From DASWIV01 sp036397475 (lineage in GTDB: Bacteria; JAJVIF01; JAPKYR01), in NCBI GenBank assembly GCA_036397475.1, contig DASWIV010000330.1, positions 1 through 10,747 on the forward strand: a stretch of 10,747 bases of DNA, given 5' to 3'. Shown here in pieces: positions 7,157 to 10,747 of the stretch. A program made the translations under genes and the position numbers. Numbering within the stretch: position 1 is the stretch's first letter; every line of letters starts with the position of its first letter. The notes beneath the pieces are model-generated. The model was not told the origin of the DNA, ran no database searches, and saw only the letters and a program-made list of their open reading frames with translations.

Positions 7157-7173
7157 TGCCCTTGTCAAATCAA
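7144..7173 (-). promoter_or_regulatory. Candidate promoter of the Hpt gene
   Basis: On the minus strand, TTGATT (7173-7168, four of six -35 matches), an 18-base spacer and TAAAAT (7149-7144, five of six -10 matches). A perfect TTGACA (7168-7163) also occurs but is only 13 bases from the -10. The predicted start near 7137 leaves a leader of fewer than ten bases before ATG 7128, making the mRNA nearly leaderless. Confidence 0.45.
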
Positions 7174-7233
7174 CCTTAATTCAGGTTTCTGTCCCTCATA
7201 TTATCAATTATTAAGGTAGAAGATTTTCATGTT

Positions 7234-7242
7234 TGATATAAT
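7234..7242 (+). promoter_or_regulatory. Extended -10 promoter of the condensing-enzyme/cytochrome operon
   Basis: TGATATAAT is an exact extended -10 (TGnTATAAT). No good -35 lies 16-18 bases upstream, as is allowed for extended -10 promoters. Transcription would start near 7249, and AGGTGA at 7256-7261 supplies a ribosome binding site ten bases before ATG 7272. Confidence 0.55.
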
Positions 7243-7271
7243 TTTCATCGAAATCAGGTGATCTACAGAAA

Positions 7272-8684
7272 ATGGTATTAAGAGAACCATACGAGGAGCT
7301 TGCATATCCACCTCAAAAGTGGACTACGGGATTAAATTTTCCTCCACCGGACAGGATCAGGATCCTCGATACGACACTTCGGGACGGCGAACAGACGCCC
7401 GGAGTAATATTTACCCCGCAACAGAAATTCCAGCTTGCATCGGCATTGTCAGACCTCGGTGTCCATATTTTAGATATTGGATTTCCTGTGGTGAGCGCGT
7501 CCGAACGTGAAACGCTTCGATTGATCATCGAGGGCAAGCGTGAAGGAAAACTCAGGGAAGACATCGAGCTGATGGTCATGTGCCGTGCGGTTAAAAATGA
7601 TATCGACATGACCCTGAAGGTGCTCGAAGACATGAAGGTTGGTCCGGACGAGCTGTCATTTTTCATTTTCACCGCCGGGTCTGACCTCCACATCAAGTAT
7701 AAACTTGGAAAATCCCTGCTGAGGCGGGAAGGGAAAGACGAGTCGGAATGGCTTGACACGCCTGTCGAATGGTACCGGAAGGCAAATCTGAAAATGTTTG
7801 CGGACGCAATCGGGTATGCCCGCGACCAGGGCGTTACGATGATCGAAGCTGGAAACGCCGAAGATGGGTCGCGAGCGGAACTTGATTACATAATCGAACT
7901 CGGGAAAGCCGCTATGGACGCGGGGGCGTCGAGGCAGGCATTTCCGGATACGGTGGGGATAGCGTCGCCGGAATCCATCACACATTATATCGGTGGATTG
8001 CTGAAAGCTTTTCCGGGAGTGGATATTGTCTTGCATTTCCACAACGATTTCGATATGGCGACCATTAATACCATTACCGGGATGAAACTCGGAGCGAATA
8101 TCCCGACAGTTACGCTCGGGGGAATCGGGGAGCGTGCCGGAAATACTCCGCTCCATGCTCTTCTGGCTGCCCTGAAGGTTCTGTACGGCATTACTATCCC
8201 GGGTATAAAATACGAAAAGATCCATTCCGCCACGCTGCTTGCAAGCCGGTTATCGGGAATCCCGATTCAGCCGCATGAACCTATCGTGGGAAGTAATGTA
8301 TACTCCCACGAAACCGGAATTCATACAGCCGGGATGGTTGTCGATCCGAGAATTTACCAGGTTATCGACGCTGACGATTACGGCGGTAAGAAACGGTACG
8401 TTTTCGGCAAGCATTCGGGTACGGCGATTGTCGAGCATGTGTTAAGGTTGAACGAGGATGAGCTCGGCATGCAGGGAGTCGAAATATCTGAGGAACTGAT
8501 CAACCGTGTCCTGACCGAGGTTAAAAGGCTTAGGGAGCAGCAGGCGGCACTGCATAAGAACGAAAAGCTTGTGGACACGATATACGAGAGAATGAACCAG
8601 CTTGGAATTTCGGAGTATGAACTTGTCGAGCTGGCCAAGCATTTAGGCAAAGACAGCGAATCAAAAATAGAAACATTCTGGTAG
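7272..8684 (+). CDS. 2-isopropylmalate/homocitrate synthase-family condensing enzyme
   Basis: This 470-residue cytoplasmic enzyme belongs to the DRE-TIM (HMGL-like) family, whose members condense an acyl-CoA, usually acetyl-CoA, with a 2-oxo acid. Visible motifs are TLRDGEQTPGV (catalytic LRDGEQ at 36-41), EAGNAEDGSR, the metal-binding HFHND (255-259), GGIGERAGN, SHETGIH (345-351) and GKHSG (379-383). After the barrel there is only a short helical subdomain of about 90 residues. The regulatory LeuA dimer domain is missing, so it should not have classical leucine-type feedback inhibition. About 28 residues precede the first strand and are unlike those I know. The motifs cannot separate isopropylmalate, homocitrate and citramalate synthase, so I give no gene symbol. 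ATG 7272 has AGGTGA upstream and its own extended -10 promoter. The cytochrome gene starts 6 nt after its stop. Confidence 0.88.
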   Translation: MVLREPYEELAYPPQKWTTGLNFPPPDRIRILDTTLRDGEQTPGVIFTPQQKFQLASALSDLGVHILDIGFPVVSASERETLRLIIEGKREGKLREDIELMVMCRAVKNDIDMTLKVLEDMKVGPDELSFFIFTAGSDLHIKYKLGKSLLRREGKDESEWLDTPVEWYRKANLKMFADAIGYARDQGVTMIEAGNAEDGSRAELDYIIELGKAAMDAGASRQAFPDTVGIASPESITHYIGGLLKAFPGVDIVLHFHNDFDMATINTITGMKLGANIPTVTLGGIGERAGNTPLHALLAALKVLYGITIPGIKYEKIHSATLLASRLSGIPIQPHEPIVGSNVYSHETGIHTAGMVVDPRIYQVIDADDYGGKKRYVFGKHSGTAIVEHVLRLNEDELGMQGVEISEELINRVLTEVKRLREQQAALHKNEKLVDTIYERMNQLGISEYELVELAKHLGKDSESKIETFW

Positions 8685-8690
8685 GAATTA

Positions 8691-9944
8691 ATGGAAGAGA
8701 AGAGCGATCCCGGATCAAACTCAATGAAGAAACTGTTTATCCCTGTTACTTTGGCGCTGGTGGTCCTCCTGTTGATCATCGCGACACTTATGCCGACAAA
8801 GAGGCGGGATATTCTCGGGTCGGGAGAAAGGGACAGGTTGTATGTCGAGGAATTCGGCAGGAGCCATCCGAGGATGCCACTCGATAACACAATGATCTGC
8901 TACAACTGCCACACCACTGTTTATGGCGACTGGAAGAACACGGCGCACTACAATACCGCCAGCGATCCTGTTTTTAAGTCTGCGTACAACTATGTCATGG
9001 CTCAATCGAATGGAGAAACAGGCGTAGCCTGCCTGAACTGCCATGCTCCTCAGGTCACGGACAGGATCGCGAATGAAGATCTGCAATCTCTTCTGAAAAG
9101 CGAGCCGGAAATGTCGTCGGTGAATTGCGTGGTCTGCCATTCGTCGTCGGCTGCCTTAAGTTTCGGATGGGTTGGCGATGTCGCGGACGAGGACGCTGCC
9201 GACGAACTTCCTGCCCAGAGGACCGCGGAATTCTGCATGAACTGCCACTCCCCTGAGAATAATCACCTCCGGAATTTCGGAATGCCGGAAAGTGGAGGAA
9301 CGGAGTTTTTCTCCTCCCCGTCGGCTGAATACCTGGAAAGCGGTTACGCGAGTGAAAATGGGCTCACGTGCCTTGACTGCCACGGACAGACCGGCCGTGG
9401 AACGCTTCACGGGTGGAGTAGCGATGACTACCGTTTATTGAAATCGGCATATGAAATTGGACCATTCAATTTTTTCGAATCGGAATCGGCTGCATTTTCA
9501 AATCCGGACGATATATCGGTTCGGTGGCTGGGTGGGATCAACATCGAAAATACAGGCTCCGCGCACAGTCTCCCCGCAGGCGGCCTGAACAGAATGCTTC
9601 AGGTAAAATTAATGGTGTACCAGGATGAGGACAATATCCTCGCCGAAGGTTTATCAACTTTCTCTATCAGTCCGGGTATGATCGACGGCAGGATACCCCC
9701 CGGGAAATCTCTTCCCGCAATAATCGAACTCGACCCTGAGCAGTATGTGGAATTCCTGGTTATCAGGGACAATCTGACACTGGGTTATGAAATTTATTAC
9801 GGATATGAGACAGAGTTGGGAGAATGGCTGGGAAGTACCATGGGAATTGAAAATGAGTTGGTTCTGATTGACAGCGGCTCGATCCCTTATTCTGTTCTAA
9901 TAGGTGAATCTCCGTCTGCGGCCGACGAGGATCATTCCGAGTAA
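8691..9944 (+). CDS. Membrane-anchored pentaheme cytochrome c
   Basis: This 417-residue protein has five CxxCH heme-attachment motifs: CYNCH (70-74), CLNCH (114-118), CVVCH (146-150), CMNCH (182-186) and CLDCH (227-231). A hydrophobic segment at about 14-34 (LFIPVTLALVVLLLIIATLM) acts as signal-anchor or signal peptide, so the hemes lie outside the cytoplasmic membrane. The first heme region (CYNCHTTVYGDWKNTAHYN) looks like the cytochrome c554/multiheme family; His86 there may be a distal ligand. Residues from about 280 to 400 hold no heme motif and form a probable beta domain with NTGSAHSLPAGGLNR, a pattern I know from the C-terminal part of such cytochromes. No catalytic signature of a known nitrite, tetrathionate or hydroxylamine enzyme is evident, so electron transfer is the safest call. 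ATG 8724 (MKKLF) is an alternative start. The 3' end overlaps the YfhO-like gene. Confidence 0.88.
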   Translation: MEEKSDPGSNSMKKLFIPVTLALVVLLLIIATLMPTKRRDILGSGERDRLYVEEFGRSHPRMPLDNTMICYNCHTTVYGDWKNTAHYNTASDPVFKSAYNYVMAQSNGETGVACLNCHAPQVTDRIANEDLQSLLKSEPEMSSVNCVVCHSSSAALSFGWVGDVADEDAADELPAQRTAEFCMNCHSPENNHLRNFGMPESGGTEFFSSPSAEYLESGYASENGLTCLDCHGQTGRGTLHGWSSDDYRLLKSAYEIGPFNFFESESAAFSNPDDISVRWLGGINIENTGSAHSLPAGGLNRMLQVKLMVYQDEDNILAEGLSTFSISPGMIDGRIPPGKSLPAIIELDPEQYVEFLVIRDNLTLGYEIYYGYETELGEWLGSTMGIENELVLIDSGSIPYSVLIGESPSAADEDHSE

Positions 9945-10747
9945 GACAATTGATGTAATGCTTGTAAGTATCTGCCCGGCTATCAGGTAAGTTGACCTGT
10001 ACTCAAAGACAACCTTATGCTGCCCGGCCGGGACTTTAACCGCCTTGAATAAAAAGTCAGCCTTTATCAATTCGGCGTCTTTACCGTCGATGGTCGCGCT
10101 CCATCCTGGATACCACTGGTCTCTTAACATAAAGATAATTTCCGATTCGCAGTTGATATTCACGACGATCTTTTCAGGCGTTTCCCTGGTGTAAGTAATG
10201 ATGGTCGTTGATTCCTGCGGTACTGCTGACAAATCCTGCCGGCCAACTCCTTCGAGGAATACGGTTGATCCGATATTGTCACCGTTGAGGTACTCAAGAA
10301 AACTATCCCGGGCAGTGTCGGCTGGATTATCGGATTCGGTCTCGTAGTATCTGAAGTACGAATACGGGAGAACGGAAATCTCACGCTTATAAATGAAATA
10401 AGGTACGCCACGATTATTCCATGCGGGATCTTCGAGCCTGGTGTATCCGGGTATATCGACATCCGCATTTTCACTTACGATCCAATTGATTCCCATCACC
10501 CAGAGCAGGTTCGCCCATTTTTTTTCTAATGGGCCCTTTGTGAAATCGACAGCCATCCATAGCTCGCGGTGCATGATCTTTTCCCACTCGCCGATCTCCA
10601 GCGGGAGGTCTGCGTTGCACACGTACAGGCCGTCGACAATTCCGGTGTTCGCGCTTCCCATGTGGTCGATATCGTCCTGCGGTCCGGGATTGAAAACGTG
10701 AATTCCCTTTTCGAGAGTCCTCTGGTGGAACCGGATGCTCGCCTGGG
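9897..10747 (-). CDS. YfhO-family membrane protein, C-terminal part (5' end off the window)
   Basis: The frame is open from the right edge to TAG at 9899-9897 and shows 282 residues of the C-terminal part; the ATG at 10661 is internal. The region matches the extracytoplasmic end of YfhO proteins: LLWVMGINWIVSE, then VLPYSYFRYY, then the hallmark RDQWYPGWSATIDGKDAELIKADFLFKAVKVPAGQHKVVFEYRS. One final helix (about the last 30 residues) ends in GRRRRFTY. Complete YfhO proteins are large, with many N-terminal helices and GT-C-like glycosyltransferase folds, and are linked to glycosylation of envelope polymers such as lipoteichoic acid. The donor and acceptor here are unknown. Its last 48 bases overlap the cytochrome gene on the opposite strand, and both frames look genuine. 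Confidence 0.88.
   Translation of the reverse strand, partial: QASIRFHQRTLEKGIHVFNPGPQDDIDHMGSANTGIVDGLYVCNADLPLEIGEWEKIMHRELWMAVDFTKGPLEKKWANLLWVMGINWIVSENADVDIPGYTRLEDPAWNNRGVPYFIYKREISVLPYSYFRYYETESDNPADTARDSFLEYLNGDNIGSTVFLEGVGRQDLSAVPQESTTIITYTRETPEKIVVNINCESEIIFMLRDQWYPGWSATIDGKDAELIKADFLFKAVKVPAGQHKVVFEYRSTYLIAGQILTSITSIVLLGMILVGRRRRFTY

Noticed and set aside
7656..8225. Minus-strand ORF of 189 codons inside the condensing-enzyme gene
   Set aside because: It is a shadow of a strongly conserved gene; the translation is Arg/Pro/Ser-rich with no recognisable motif or ribosome binding site.

Overview
The window is an ordinary chromosomal stretch of roughly 50% GC. It probably comes from an uncultured Gram-negative bacterium. 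A lipoprotein signal, an export-dependent multiheme cytochrome c and large periplasmic domains support a cell with an outer compartment, and several genes use TTG or GTG starts with clear Shine-Dalgarno sequences. I cannot name the phylum from the sequence. There is no sign of phage, insertion sequence, CRISPR, tRNA or rRNA.

Layout. (1) Positions 1-455, minus strand: the 5' part of a lipoprotein gene running off the left edge, with a convincing sigma-70-like promoter. (2) Positions 456-726: a divergent AT-rich intergenic region. It ends in a strong stem-loop just upstream of the next operon. (3) Positions 727-6753, plus strand: a tight four-gene operon of ABC ATPase, ABC-2 permease, GldG-like membrane protein and DUF4340-like protein. 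This is a gliding-motility-type (GldA/GldF/GldG) ABC system extended by a DUF4340 partner; its substrate is unknown. Two things stand out: a charged N-terminal tail of about 410 residues on the GldG-like protein, and an apparent triple repeat in the DUF4340 protein. (4) Positions 6760-7128, minus strand: a stand-alone Hpt phosphotransfer protein, with an inverted repeat sitting on its predicted -10 box. (5) Positions 7272-9944, plus strand: a DRE-TIM acyl-CoA:2-oxoacid condensing enzyme (2-isopropylmalate/homocitrate synthase family), followed 6 nt later by a membrane-anchored pentaheme cytochrome c. (6) Positions 9897-10747, minus strand: the C-terminal part of a YfhO-type membrane protein that runs off the right edge. 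Its 3' end overlaps the cytochrome gene by 48 bp in convergent orientation.

How the genes work together. The four genes of the ABC operon very likely make one inner-membrane complex: cytoplasmic ATPase, six-helix permease, and two anchored periplasmic proteins. The other genes are functionally diverse (phosphorelay, amino-acid or organic-acid biosynthesis, electron transfer, envelope polymer modification) and I see no evidence of a single common pathway. I did not find a convincing new defence or mobile system. The most unusual material is the architecture of the GldG/DUF4340 pair and the two regulatory inverted repeats.
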